Below are positions 12,050-24,300 of a stretch of DNA of 64,000 bases, in pieces. Source of the DNA: Rosellinia necatrix (taxonomy: Eukaryota; Ascomycota; Sordariomycetes; Xylariales; Xylariaceae); assembly GCA_021209875.1 (NCBI GenBank), contig JAGYVD010000002.1, forward strand, positions 6,138,001-6,202,000, read 5' to 3'. The notes under the pieces are model-generated. The model did no database searches. It saw nothing but the letters and a program-made list of their open reading frames with translations, and was not told the origin of the DNA. Both the position numbers and the translations under genes were made by a program. Every line of letters begins with the position of its first letter. Within the stretch, counting starts at the first letter, position 1.

Positions 12050-13508
12050 TTAAAGTGGTTTTGGGGCTAAGCCTAGTTGCTCTTCGCCGCCGTGGAACAC
12101 GACAAATTGTGACTTTAGAAACACATCGCCGTAGATCGCGAAGGGAAACCCGGCTGGCACCACTTGGATTCCCCCGAAACAGGTGCTAGCTTCGGCTATG
12201 GTGTTGCCATCTACGGGGGCAAAGTTGATGAACTCGCCGGGGATTACAGCCTGGTAAGGCCCTATCACTGCCGTGTAGCTCGGTAGCGTTGCCGAGCAAG
12301 GGAAAACATAACCCCCGGCCGTCTGTGCGGCATTGACGGCCCCCGGAATCTGCGCATAGTACGCGCTAGCAATATTGTCAGGCACTAGCATAAGCGTCGT
12401 GCCCGTATCGGCAATCGCTTCATGGGGAGTTGCTATCGTGGCCGCCGCGTCACCTATCTTGAATCCCTGCGACGTGAACTGCCAGAAGCCCCTGGTCGTG
12501 TTGACCGGTATATAGGTGATCTGACCCGTGAATTCGGTGGGATCTATAAACCCGAAATTATAGTTGCCAGCTGCCCATCGTTAGCCATCTCGATGGAACT
12601 CTATCCCTGACCAGGGGAGGGGGTTGGGGGCTTACGCTCTGCCGCTTTGAGATTCGCGGTAAATAACGGAGCGGCGAGATCTTGCATCGCATTATCGAAG
12701 AACGTAGCCTGCCTGGTCGGTTTCACCGTGTTCAGGATGCCAAAAGCAAGGCCGACGAGTCCGTCGGTGTCCGGGCGTTGTGTGAAGGCAAGCGAGACGT
12801 TAGTAGCGGTCTCAACAGCTTGATTCTCCACTGTGATACCTCCGATAGACACTGTATCGAGGTAGACGTTGCCGCCGGAGCTACTACCGTCGCCATACCT
12901 AATGTCCCACGATGCTCCGGTCAGCAGTCTCGCCGTCGAGCTTTGCTGAATATTGTACACGGCCTGGCCACCAAGTTGATTTGCTGGCGTTTCGGAACTG
13001 AACACCCAAAGATCGGAGGATCCTGTATCAAAATCAAGATTCAAGGTCTGGGGAGGGGTCCCGATCTGTACAGGGCAAAGATATTCCGAGTCGAACATCT
13101 GAGGTGTCGCAGCGACCTCTCCTGTATGACCAGAAAGTCAACGTTTAGGTTCTCATTCCTATGTCCAGAAGATTCCTCACCCTGTGGACTCCCAGAGGTA
13201 TCGTTCCCAGCGCCAGGCTGCTGTATGAGACCTAATTCCTCCAAGAGCTTCTCTATGTAAGAGATCAACTCGTCAGGTACGGAGGCGCCATATTTGGAGA
13301 ATGCCCTCGCCATGGCCATCGACCCACGACCTCTTCGAGCGCCATAAAACTTCCGATTTGGGACTTGGTTGATCTTGAATGTCATCCCTCCGAGGGTCGA
13401 TATCTCAAAGAATGGGCCGAAGATTCCCCTCTTGTTGATGGGTGCAGCGGAAGCCAAGTTCTGAGCGAAGAACAAAGTCGCGATGACGACGCCATGGTAT
13501 AATTTCAT
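12050..13508 (-). CDS. Secreted pepsin-like aspartyl protease (family A1)
   Basis: Three exons on the minus strand: 13508-13181, 13121-12636 and 12570-12050, summing to 1335 nt (444 residues). Introns are 13122-13180 and 12571-12635, and the second has a CTAAC branch site just before its acceptor. The protein begins with a hydrophobic signal peptide ([21 protein letters not shown]) and a basic propeptide. The mature part starts near [21 protein letters not shown]. The first catalytic motif is [11 protein letters not shown] (Asp141), the flap is YGDGSSSGG, and the second motif is IADTGTTLM (Asp326). The middle joins as [22 protein letters not shown], typical of fungal aspergillopepsin or endothiapepsin relatives. 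It probably cleaves proteins outside the cell at acid pH. No GPI-type C-terminal tail is visible; it ends in GLAPKPL. Confidence 0.93.
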
Positions 13509-13645
13509 GATGCAGGGTGAATGCAACGACTCAGATATGAAGGAATGCAGAACGCAAGCATGAAAAATAGAATTGAAAAACAAATTCGCCCACCACTTGA
13601 ACTAGACGGTGCCTTTGATATATGGCCTTTATCCTAGAGGTAGCG

Positions 13646-13680
13646 TCTTATAAAGACGGAACAGACTCAAAACACCAATC
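13646..13680 (-). promoter_or_regulatory. TATA-like and CCAAT elements of the protease gene
   Basis: On the minus strand a TTTATAAG element lies about 140 bp upstream of the protease ATG, and an ATTGG (CCAAT) box lies about 20 bp further out. Order and spacing suit a fungal core promoter. No experimental support. Confidence 0.35.
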
Positions 13681-15205
13681 GCCGACAACACGGCCGACCG
13701 GAAGGAAATCGGTAAAATGAAGTCGAGAGCACAAAATTACGATGAAATTAGAGATTCAACAGCGCTGAATCGAGAAAAGAGGGATGGGGGAAGAAAAGCC
13801 AAAGTCGGAGAAGTAAAAAGTCAAGATAACGGATGGATAAAGGGTTCACAGCCTGACGGCCTGGGAAAATCCCTGGCACATAGCATCCGGTTTCACAGCT
13901 GAGAAGCTCCTGGACATCCGGGCCTCGATGGTAGCTTGACATTTGGGGACATGGTGGGAGAATATCAGAACCTCGTGAGGCGGCCTGACAGCAAAGCAAC
14001 GTGAGGGTGGTGAAGGTGGTGAAGGGTTGCAGGCGGTAAAGAACAGGAGGTACTTCATGTACATAGAGCGGCAAGGCCAACAATAAGGTAGCAGCAACGG
14101 TAGCGCCAATAGCAAGAATAGTAGTGCTATGGGTGTCAAGGGGGCGGTTGCCGATTCTGTTTGAGTGTATCGAGGGAAGGTCAGCCCGTAAGCTGATCAT
14201 TAATGCACTTAGAGCCGTTGCTACCTGGGTAGGTACTTGCCCGACAGACACATGAAGTTGGGTATCTACATATCTACCTGCCTGGAGGTATATATGCTAT
14301 AGGTAGGTACCGACTATGATACATCAATTTGCAGATACTGGTACCTAATATCTTAAATCTTCCATGTAGCATGCCATGGCGCTTGTAGCAGGTGCATCGT
14401 GATAACTACCAGGTAAATACACATGTTTACAATGTCATATAACTAACTAGTTACATATATAGAAGGAAGAAGGTTAGTTAGTTACTATCAAAGCGACTGC
14501 ATAATCATTAGAGCTATAAAAAATTGCACATCCTTTATAATAGTTCTTTGAAGAGAAGGCTTAGATCAACAAGTATACCTAGTAGATAATAGGGGTGATA
14601 TTATGGTTTGGAGAAGGTGGCCTACTACCTGAGGTACTTATCTAGGGGTTCAACCATGTTTCGTGTGATCCGCAGATATGGTACCGTAACATGCCCAGGT
14701 GAGCTGTGGCCCGTGCACCACCATCCTAAACCAAAGAACCTTAAACAGCATTAATTGTTTGTCAGATGCTTGAAGATTTTCTATATTCAGGTCGTACTTG
14801 ATATCATAGGACATGGGGAAATACATTTATATAGTCAGATAAGAATCCAGCCTCAGGTCGAATACCTCTCTCTTTGTCACTATTGGCTCATGGATTAAAT
14901 ATAGCTACTGTACATAAGGTAAGGCAAATAATAATGTATTTAATTCTGCTAAGCTCATGCCGGTACCTGCGACAACGAAACCCTATCTGAAGAGCTGCCG
15001 GTTTCAGCAGATGAACCATATGCAGCCGCATACCTATAACCCCGGCCGGTGTTCCACAGCCACGGGTCTCATTTCAGCAGTCAGGTTAAATGGGGAGTAG
15101 CTACCTACCAACATACAGGTAATAACCCCAAGGCAATGTCTAATTACGATTGCCGTAGTGTAAATAGACAGAGACCTCGTCGCCTTCGGCGCCATTCCGC
15201 TTCAT

Positions 15206-15310
15206 AGCTTAAGTAGGTGCAGCTTAAGTAGGTGCAGCTTAAGTAGGTGCAGCTTAAGTAGGTGCAGCTTAAGTAGGTGCAGCTTAAGTAGGTGCAGCTT
15301 AAGTAGGTGC
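15206..15310. repeat. Perfect 15-bp tandem repeat, 7 copies
   Basis: Seven identical copies of AGCTTAAGTAGGTGC run head to tail. Each unit contains CTTAAG, a six-base palindrome, and TAGGTG, close to the TAGGTA word common in this window. The array lies about 430 bp past the stop codon of the CDF gene. Perfect identity of all copies suggests recent expansion. Confidence 0.95.
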
Positions 15311-15734
15311 TTAGGAAATATATCAACGGGCCATCACCCCAATGATACATCACATACATACACACTGCATCATGAAACCCTAGTTATTCATAAGGCACCG
15401 TAAATCAACACTTTTGTATTAAATGCAACATTCCCCTCGCTCTAGCTGTTGGGGGATACAGACCATTTGTATTCCTCTGCTCCTGTAATCTCTAGCCGTG
15501 CCTGATGTTGCTACAAGCATTTTCTCACCCCGTTTTAATTTAATCCCATTTTTTGGCCCCGCCATAGCCCGTTGTTCGGTCAGATGCGTAGGTAACAAAC
15601 AAAGAGAAGAAAGAGTGGTCGCATCGCATTACTTAATAGTGTGAATCAGTGCAGACAAGTGTATCCCACCTTACTCCAGAACGCCCTCTCGTACGAAGCC
15701 ATTACGCCCGCCGTATCCTTAGCCCAATTACTCC

Positions 15735-17471
15735 CTACATATTTGGGTGTGAAGGTCCGTTATGATCGTGGCTATGGTCATGGCCGTCCCCATGCTCGTG
15801 ATGATGAGCCGTTGAGTGACTAGATCGCCGGCTCGATCCAGCTTTCGACCCTGGCCCGGATGGGAGCGTGCAACAACCCTGATCCACGCAATCGTCTACG
15901 CAGCTTAGCAAACACCCGTCTCCTGGCTCAATCTTGGTTGCGTTTTGTAAGGGGGAGTGTTGTCCATCCAGTGAAACCGATCCTTCCTCCCGGTGACTGC
16001 AACTCTGGTCCAGACAAAACTCGGGTTGGATAGTCGCACTATGAATGCCGTACGCATGAAGACACTTCCGTGCCTGCTTTGCCAGCTTCATATACTTTTC
16101 TCCACCCTCATCCGTAATAGGGAAGGCAATCTGCACATGCAATGAAGCCACCACCTTGGTATCCGAAAGCTGCCAGATATGCACGTGATGACAGCTGATG
16201 ACTCCCGGCAGCCGTTGGATATCCTCTCGGATATCTTCGAGATCGAGATGATCTGGCGTCGCTTGTAGGAGTACCTTGGATGTCGCCTTGGTGAGAGGGA
16301 TTGCTGATTTCAGAATGATGAGAGTGATGAACAAAGAGACAGCTGGGTCGGCATAGAAACGTCCAGGCCAGTCGGTCAACCAGATGATCAGAGCCGTAGC
16401 AATGACGCCAACATTGCCGAGGGCATCGCCGATGACGTGGAGAACCATGGCATTCATGCCCATATCTGCATGGCTGTGGCCGTGGCTATGGCCCTTCTTA
16501 GACTTGGATGCCGGCTTGGTGTGGTGGTGGTCATCGTGAACCCCGGAATCGCGCCTGTTGCGCCCCACGGTTTGGCGGGTGTGTTTGTCCTTGGATATCT
16601 CATCCTTGCCGCAGCTCTTCGCTAGTAGCGGCGTGTTCTCATTTGCGAGGGATCCGTCGCGAATGGCGGTTTCTACCGTGGCATTGTCCTCTACAGAGCT
16701 CTCATCAGTCTCGCTATCGCCGTGGCTCGATCTATCTATGATATCTCGCCTGAAGCTAGCAGGGTGGATATTGAGTTCGTCAATGTTCGTGAAGCGGCTC
16801 CGCTTAAGGCTGCTCGCACGTCGACGCTCCCAGTTGCCCAAGGCATTTCGGCTGCTGTCCGGGTTACCTCCACTGCTCGATCCGTCGTATTGAATGTGGC
16901 GAGTCGTATCAGAGCCATACTCTCCAGGCCGAACATCGCCCGTCGTGTTGTTGACTCTCAAAGGCGCATTCGTAGCATCAGCCCGTCCTTCCTCCGCGGC
17001 TACAACGTCACCGTGGTGGTGAACGTGCTCGTGGCCGTGGTCGCCGTGGCTATGACCATGATCGTGTCCATGGCCCCCTAAGACAACAAAGCCTACCAGA
17101 TTGGACGCGAGACCGAAGCAGCCAACGATGAGGATCAGCTTCGGATTGGTGACCTCCTGGGGCTCCACGAACCGAGTCAATGCCTCGAGGATGATGGAAA
17201 TACAGAGCGCGATTAAAAACACGGCGTTGAAGAAGGCACCCAGGATCTCGGCGCGGACCCAGCCGTAAGAGAAACGGTTTGTCGTGGCTCTTTTAGCCAC
17301 CGTAACAGCCCAGAGGCCAATTATCAACGAAATGATATCGTTCAGCATATGGAAAGCATCGGCCATCAATGCAAGCGAGTGAACCATGAAACCCGATATT
17401 AACTCGACGAGAAAGAAAACGATATCGATGGCCAGCATGATGCTGATGCGCGTAGTTTTGGACCACGCCAT
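15735..17471 (-). CDS. CDF zinc/cation transporter (Zrc1/Cot1-like)
   Basis: Single exon, 578 residues, starting at the ATG at 17471 (MAWSKTTRIS). The frame can be read five codons further upstream only by using TTG. This is a cation diffusion facilitator: six membrane segments, with the metal-site motif HMLND (His41, Asp45) in TM2 and HVIGD in TM5, typical of zinc-selective members. The TM4-TM5 loop is very long and holds two histidine clusters: HGHDHGHSHGDHGHEHVHHHG at its start and HGHSHGHSH just before TM5. After the cytoplasmic ferredoxin-like domain (VISCHHVHIWQLSDTKVVASLHV) comes a Cys-rich segment (CLLSCVDDCVDQGCC) and a third His-rich tail. Family members move Zn2+ (Cot1 also Co2+) into the vacuole in exchange for protons. 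Localisation here is inferred. Confidence 0.93.
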   Translation of the reverse strand: MAWSKTTRISIMLAIDIVFFLVELISGFMVHSLALMADAFHMLNDIISLIIGLWAVTVAKRATTNRFSYGWVRAEILGAFFNAVFLIALCISIILEALTRFVEPQEVTNPKLILIVGCFGLASNLVGFVVLGGHGHDHGHSHGDHGHEHVHHHGDVVAAEEGRADATNAPLRVNNTTGDVRPGEYGSDTTRHIQYDGSSSGGNPDSSRNALGNWERRRASSLKRSRFTNIDELNIHPASFRRDIIDRSSHGDSETDESSVEDNATVETAIRDGSLANENTPLLAKSCGKDEISKDKHTRQTVGRNRRDSGVHDDHHHTKPASKSKKGHSHGHSHADMGMNAMVLHVIGDALGNVGVIATALIIWLTDWPGRFYADPAVSLFITLIILKSAIPLTKATSKVLLQATPDHLDLEDIREDIQRLPGVISCHHVHIWQLSDTKVVASLHVQIAFPITDEGGEKYMKLAKQARKCLHAYGIHSATIQPEFCLDQSCSHREEGSVSLDGQHSPLQNATKIEPGDGCLLSCVDDCVDQGCCTLPSGPGSKAGSSRRSSHSTAHHHEHGDGHDHSHDHNGPSHPNM

Positions 17472-20400
17472 CTTCGCGGTTCTCAATGGAGTCGGCGATG
17501 TCCAATGTGGTGTGTGGGCAATTCGAACGCGAGGGAATCAATCGTCTTAGGAATGGCACGGCGTCGTTGCTATCGTCGCCGCTATCGTCGCCGCTATCGT
17601 CCGAAATGGGGAGCAGAGAACCGAGCAAGGAACTGACTACCAGACGAAAGATAGGACGGTCACCCTCGCTTAGGTACGTAGGATGTAGGTCGGAAAACAG
17701 AGCTTTGGCGAGGAGGGCGCAAAGCGTGGGGAGGAACGTGCGTAGGTCTTGGTGGTACGGGTACCTTAGGTATATAGGTCGAGGGAACAAGTAACTAGAT
17801 AGGGAGCGAAAGGCTACAAAGGTGTCCGTAGCTCTAGCACCAGAAGCGATATTGTTGGCGTTGGTTGCCTGTGCGTCTGAGCGTGGCCTAGACTCCTGTC
17901 TTGGTCGGCACTCGAATGTGAAACAAAGAAATGACGCAGTCGGCTTGGTCCGTGTGCAAGATCTTGGCTAGACTAATGATGCCGGGATGGCTACGCGGTT
18001 GGCGGGAGAGCATGGGCCGCGAGAACAGGAAAAGCACCAGCAAACCGAACCGCGTGCCAGGAGGCTAGGTACTTGGCTCGGAGGGCGTGGGCTGGGGAAA
18101 TCACGGGTATCGTGCGGTGTCGGCGTCTCGGTCTGCTTGTGGTAGAGGTGTTCCCATGTCATCCGATGATCGACATGATTATATAACTAAGTAGTGCTGG
18201 TTGATTCCGATCTATTGCTGTATGTTTGTTTGCTTGTTCTGGCGTGATAGGGCAATTCTATACTATCAATTGAATAAAGGGGGAAAGCAAACAGACACCC
18301 GCAACACAGAATAGCACCATGAGACGGCGGGTTCTGTCGCGGCAGATGTTGAAATTGATTGAAGTCGCTGCTGTTTGTGTTTTCTTGGATACTTCCCAAC
18401 AACAACAACCTTCTATTTCTTGTAGATAGAGGAAGGATGAAGAATCAACTAGATCAGCAGACGCTAGTCTCATGGCTAACGATTACCCAATCAGCCCACA
18501 TGAAATATGTCATACTCACCGCGACGTGCAGCGTGCAGGTAATAGTGGTAAGGCAGGTAAGTAGGTAGGTAGTACTTGCAGCTAGTCGGGAACTCCTATT
18601 ATTGGTTTATATTCCCCTTATGACCATTGATGATCTCACGCGTAGATAGCATGCTTATCAAGATGGTCTGTGGCGTTGGTCTGTTCTTGATTTTAATTAC
18701 CCTGCAACACTATTGATCGCTTTTCAACCTGATCGTTTCAGCTCATAATTTAAAGACGATACGTCCAGATATGTAAGATGTACGGCTTCGATAGCCTGAT
18801 AAATAAGAAGAAGCAAATCGTAACCGACACTATACAAGGTAGGTACCTAGTACCTTAGGTGCCTAGCGACTTCGTCAGCATTCAAACCTAGCAGTCCTAA
18901 AATATATACACTATGTAGGTACAAGGCAGGTAGGTACCTTATTGTAAAATTAGCTAGCATCAGATAAGCATCACCCTAAGCACCTCGGTTAAGTAAGTAT
19001 AGGTATTTCCGATCAACGCAGCTGCTTTAAAGGTCGGGTCAGGCTTGCGTACATATGTAACTAGCATGACACAGCGACTAGTCTAATTGCTTGCAGCACC
19101 TTTGAGACATCATTTGTGCATGCATACCCCGTGTCCGATAATTTTCATGGTGAATCGACGCAAATTAGCTCTCTAGCTCCATCAACTAGTTGTTGCGGGG
19201 CCTTCATTCCTTCAGCATCGTGGTGTCAAGCGTGAAATTGATTGTATGCATTGAAACTCGACCATGGAAAACATGGAAAGGAATCCAATCTCCACTGTCG
19301 CAAAATCCCCGCTAAGTTGATGTCACGCAGCCTGACAGCCAATACACTACTTAGTGTGATTATAGGTGGTGTCTATTCATGTGCTAACCCTGACGTGGTA
19401 GCTAGCTAGTGTAAATGCTCCGCTGATTCAAGATGGCTATTAGCCTCGGAAATGTAGAATGTAGAAGCGACATTTGTCTTGGGCTCGAGGAGCGTAGAGA
19501 AGAGAAGGTCCAAGTTCGTCATCCCTCGCATGGGAAAAGGCCTGTCGCCGGCAGCCCAGAGATACTGGCAAACAACAATACGAGAATTAAATAGACGAGC
19601 ATCGAGATGTTCGCGCGAGTTATATGAGAGTAGCCATGGCCAGCACAACGATAGATCTCAGGGCTGGCTACCGGCTATATAACGACCACTCTAACAGCGA
19701 GACGGCCCGCTGCATGATATATTGGTGGCAGAAGAGGGGAAGAGGGGCTTCGACTGGAGAGTCTGGATAGTGCTGTGCAATATGGTGTCTCATTGCCAAG
19801 ACACGGCACGGGAAGCCAGAGCGTGGTGCAGCACCGAGCCCTATCGTCGGATTCCCCAGGCCGCCCTTGCATATATCAACGAGTCTAGCGAGACCTTATC
19901 GGCCATTCCATCTACACTACCTACCCTAGGTGGGCAGCTACACCAGTTAGACAACAGTGTAAAGATCGACACCCATTCGCCCTTGCCTCCATCGCATCAT
20001 CGCCGCATCACCGTCGCTTCTGACCGGCTCGCTCGCTCGCTCGCTTCCCTAACCTCCAAGCCATCCGAGAAGCAAGGCAATGACGGCCTTGGAGGCGATA
20101 CTGACCGTCGGATAGACGTGCCTGCGTGCCATAATGGCAACACGCCATCAGAATACCCCCGCCCGTCAGAATGCAGGGTTCTGGTACCTGCCATTGGCTC
20201 GTCCGCTGCTATTTTGCACTCTGTAGCGCGAGTAAGTATATACATAATATCGAACGCATCGACCAGGTGCGTGAGACTCCCAAGGTGGGACTATTTGGGT
20301 CACCGACCGATACGACAAGCTGCATGAGCAGCATGTTCACTACCCAGTCACACGGGCATCTGCCTACTACAGTATTCTACGCCAGGGGGCCAGTGATTCC

Positions 20401-20761
20401 GATGTCGTATCCACAGGCATGCTATGGAGTACATACTGTGTTTACCATGTAAGCCCGCTATAGTCAAAGCCCAACCGCATATACCCCGAACCAAAGAATG
20501 GGATAGAATGGCTCTCAAACATGACCTAAACAGGGAGGAAAGGCAAAACTCAACATATACAAAGTGGAGGACTTGGCGCGCAAACTTTTGAATTACGCTC
20601 ACTAACTAACTTACTACACTACCCCAACCGAACACACTATATTGACTAAGTGAGAACAAGTGCCGGACGTGATCCAAAAACAACTACACAGTATCGTTAC
20701 AAAACCAAAACCCCCCGCCAGCGCCGGAATTCAACTTGGCGCCCGGCCGCCCTTGCCTCAT
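17472..20761. other. Intergenic region, no gene seen
   Basis: Includes the transporter promoter. A CGCTATCGTCGC-type 12-bp repeat (three copies) lies at about 17567-17602, within 150 bp of the transporter start. Clustered TAGGTA/TACCTA words lie at 18836-18990. The longest open frame (19722-20327, plus) has no recognisable domain and an overlapping antisense frame, so it is not called. Confidence 0.6.
18836..18990. repeat. TAGGTA/TACCTA word cluster
   Basis: A/T-rich non-coding segment carrying repeated AGGTAGGTACCTAGTACC-like strings and their complements. It is one of several such clusters in the window. Confidence 0.7.
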
Positions 20762-21334
20762 TCATGACCACGGGACGGCCTCCAGGCCGCGAACGCCGAC
20801 GTCCTCGCGCCTCTTGACCACGGCCTCGGGCACGCCGCTCTCGAGCCTCCGGGCGAGCTCGTCGGGGTCGACGTCGGCGCCGAAGGGGTTGCGGGCGAAC
20901 TCGGGGCCGGCCATGTAGGCGGCGGCCTCGTCGGCGGTGTCGAAGTTGTCGACCTGGGTCTCGACGCGGTTGCCGTCCGGGTCCTGGTAGTACAGCGACG
21001 TGGTCGGGCCGTGGTTGACGGACCAGACCGGCAGGATGCCGAGCGCCTTGCGCTGGCGGTACGCGGCCAGCAGGTCCGCCAGCGTGCCGTACGTGAAGGC
21101 GACGTGGTCCAGCCCCGCGCTCGCCTGCACCTTGCCCGGCAGGCCCGGCACCCCGAGCAGCGCGATCCGGTGGTGCTCCTCGTCGTACGTCAGGAACGCC
21201 ATCCGCTCGTCCTCCCAGCTCGCGCGCGCCCCCAGGAACGTCTTGTAGAACGCCGACATCGCCGCCAGGTCCGGCGTCTTGAGCACGATGTGCGCCATCG
21301 ACTTGGGCGAGAGGACCTTGGCGTCGGCGGTCAT
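20762..21334 (-). CDS. VOC/glyoxalase-fold protein (extradiol dioxygenase-like)
   Basis: Single exon, 190 residues from the ATG at 21334 (MTADAKVLSPKSMAHIVLKTPDL is the N-terminal region). The frame is open upstream, but that part is low-quality leader sequence. One vicinal-oxygen-chelate domain covers residues 13-130. Likely metal ligands are His in SMAHIV, His in GLDHVAF and Glu in NRVETQ. The YQDPDGNRVE string is the usual end of the fold. Fungal homologues are often named biphenyl-2,3-diol 1,2-dioxygenase, but substrates are mostly untested. The C-terminal 50 residues (AGPEFARNPFGADVDPDEL) are typical of this fungal subgroup. Very GC-rich with strong third-position bias, unlike the surrounding intergenic DNA. 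Confidence 0.88.
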   Translation of the reverse strand: MTADAKVLSPKSMAHIVLKTPDLAAMSAFYKTFLGARASWEDERMAFLTYDEEHHRIALLGVPGLPGKVQASAGLDHVAFTYGTLADLLAAYRQRKALGILPVWSVNHGPTTSLYYQDPDGNRVETQVDNFDTADEAAAYMAGPEFARNPFGADVDPDELARRLESGVPEAVVKRREDVGVRGLEAVPWS

Positions 21335-24300
21335 TTTTGGGCGCAGATGTTTTAATGGTATCTTCGGGGGTGGTGTGAGGGTGTGGAAGGGCTGAAGAGG
21401 TAGGAAGATTGGTCTATGTGACGACTGATGCAGTCGATGTTGCAGTCGATGTTGCAGTCGATTTGTATAAGTGGTTTTGAAGGGGAACGCTGTCTTGGAG
21501 TATCTTGCTGGTTGGTAGTGATCATAATTACGACAAACACAGTCAGGTTCCCTTCTTATATATAGACTTTTATTCCGTCTTTCTATATCAGATGATGAGC
21601 AATCCTTAGCATGCAACGACAGCATCATAGGTTGTCCGATTGCATGAATGCAGTCGCAGCATCGCTGCCGGCTTAGCTAATTCGCGCGCGCGAGCGCCCC
21701 CGGACATGGTGGAAGAGATGACGACGATCCCCAGGTCCGCATCGTCCGCAATCCACATGGTCCGCGTGGTCCGTTCCCCGATAATTACCCCGATAGTTAC
21801 ATACGTAGTAGCCCCCAACACCGGGTGCGTGAGATGGTAGTAGTAAGTGGCAACTACAATACGAAGGCTTCGATTCGTCGCCTGCTCCTTTTCATCGGCG
21901 ACACAAAGAATAGGCACTTTACACGCACGCGAACGCAACCGCGCGGGTTCAGAGTGTCGACTCTATTTATACAACAAACCTTTTTCAATCAAATGCATTC
22001 CGTTCCCCAGCCTGCATAGATCTTTGTACATCGTTGCCTGAAATTCGTTTTCACTACGATCTTATTGCAGAGCCTTGCATCGTCGTCAGCATGCATCTCT
22101 ATCCCATGCTCCTCGGAGATCCATTCATGCTTGACGGGCTGTTTGGGCGGCCGAGCCACACAACCCGGAGCTTGAGATGAAGCCGAAACGCGAGCGCAGC
22201 ATGCATGCAGGCTTCAGCCCGCTACTAATCTAGGTATCAAACACCGCCCATGCCTAGAAAGGCGCACCAAACACCGTGCTGCAAACTGACCCTTCCATCT
22301 GCGGCCGACGTTGTTCTTTCTATAACATCTTATACTTCTATGTAGTTGCCCTTTTTACCAACGAATAATAGTATTCGTCAAGCAAGACCATACCGGATCT
22401 GCATATGACTGTTGCGGAACGACACCCCGCATTCTTTCGGGGCAGGAGGCTAGTTCCGGCCTTGATCTAGGGATTCTGAAGCCGACCAGGAGCGGACGTT
22501 CCTGTTTTAGCATGTCGGACAGGGAGGGCGTAATGCCAGTTGCAGCTTTCATACCTGTTTTGTGAGCGAGGGGCAATGACCGCAAGGTGTTTGCTGTTGA
22601 CGTCAACAAGGACAGTTGTCGGTTTCTCGAACTATGTAAGTGTTTCTGCAGGAGTGTCAAATGGCATTGTTCTCCAACTCCCAAGACCCTTTATGCCTCC
22701 ACCTACGCCAAGACGGGCGAGGCCAGGCCCTGCTAAGGCCGCTCGGAAACATCCTCCCACACGGGGACTCGGGTTCGGGCAGCTTCTGGCCTTATGCACG
22801 CCACGGCGACCCATTCCCAAGATCGTATGTTCTCAAGTCGGTTCGAGAAGGAGATCCAGGGCCGTTTTTAGGGCATACTACGTTAAAAGAAGGCTAGGCG
22901 ATATAGCTACCTACATATGGAACGGCGGTGGGATATGTTTCCTGCAAAGGACACAGGGCTAGCTGGGATGCTATACGTCGGGAAAGCTAATAAGTACGAC
23001 GGCCTATCCCTGCCACTGGAGTCATGATCATAGGCCCGCATGCATGCAGGTCTGCAGTGGTAGGCTACGGGTATATACTCCGAGATGATGTAACCTCCGA
23101 AAGGCTAGCAGTTCGCGATTTCAACGTCGATGTTCGATTCGGAAAAAGAAAGAGAAAAAAAAAAAAGGGAAAACTTTTATGTCGCCTCCCAACACCATGT
23201 CAATGACCTAAATAAACTGTAATTGACCATGAACAATTTGTTAAACGTGTCCAGTTGTCCCGCCTACCATAAGTGAAAATCGGCCGCCCCGGCTAGCACT
23301 CCGATTCTCGCGTAAAATATGGTTGCGCCCAATACCATGGAACGTGGTGGCCGTTTTCATCCGAGGATCTGGGTATAATAGATCCGGCGGTCAAGCATGC
23401 CGGCGCATTGCCCCAATAAAGCTCGGAGCCGGTGTTGTTTGCCATATCGGCTTGCTGTGGGATCAATATCTGCACAACATCAGAGCTGGAATTCGATGTT
23501 ATATGGTAACAGGTGTCAAAATCGGTCCCTGTAATGGCGGCCCCCAAAGACCCCTACATGAATGGGTGTCGTCCTAAAGTACCAGTGCATGGCTGGTATG
23601 TATGTTTGGTCGCCTACTCCACTACCGGCGCGTCTGTTGAGATGTCGTTACGGATTAAATTGAGTCCTTCCACTCGAAGATAAACTACACATGAGACTAT
23701 GGGGTTGCATATTCCGGTCTCATATACCCAGCTCGATGATATGCATGGCCGTTGAGACAGCGTCGGCTCCGATGTGCGTCAAAACAATCATAACTACAGT
23801 AGATGTGTGGCATTAGCTACATGCGTTAGTCTCGGCCGAGGCTAATATGTATGCAAGTCGGTAAGCCACCTGTAGCCACAAAAATATGGCATACCAGTAT
23901 AGACTACCGGAGCTCACGCGTTACACTCATAAAACGGCCGGCCGGCGATCAAAAAAATAACCCGATATAGTAGTTTGGTATTTAATAGCCAAGCACTGGG
24001 CGGGCATGTGGTAGTGGAGGTAGTAGTCTACCATCATACTCGACTTCGTACCGAGTGGCCAAAGTTGGCTCATGATTTCGGTGTGTACTAAAACTCTCCT
24101 TCATGGAAATACTTTTTGCCGCAATACGTTTGACCACCTACGGCACTATCCGTACCTCCATTAGAGAAGGTAAAGTGAGCACCACACAAGCGTCTTCTCT
24201 GGCCTCTGCACTGCAACGATGACTTCTTAAAGACCCCAATAGCTTAGCTATAATGACAAGCCGCATAATCCAACGTAGCATTAGCCGTCGTATTGAAATC

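Larger units (their letters stand above)
13509..15734. other. Intergenic region with tandem repeat
   Basis: Between the protease promoter and the 3' end of the transporter gene. A minus-strand frame (ATG at 14200, end 13748, 150 codons) has one hydrophobic stretch but no recognisable domain, and I do not call it a gene. The right half is A/T-rich with several TAGGTA words (14268-14310) and contains the 15-bp tandem array listed next. Confidence 0.6.

Noticed and set aside
13748..14200. 150-codon minus-strand ORF with one hydrophobic stretch
   Set aside because: No recognisable domain, and low-complexity composition; kept only as a note.
17471..17486. Five-codon N-terminal extension of the CDF transporter
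   Set aside because: It would start at TTG; the ATG at 17471 gives a normal CDF N-terminus.
19722..20327. 201-codon plus-strand frame
   Set aside because: No family resemblance, and an overlapping antisense frame of similar quality.
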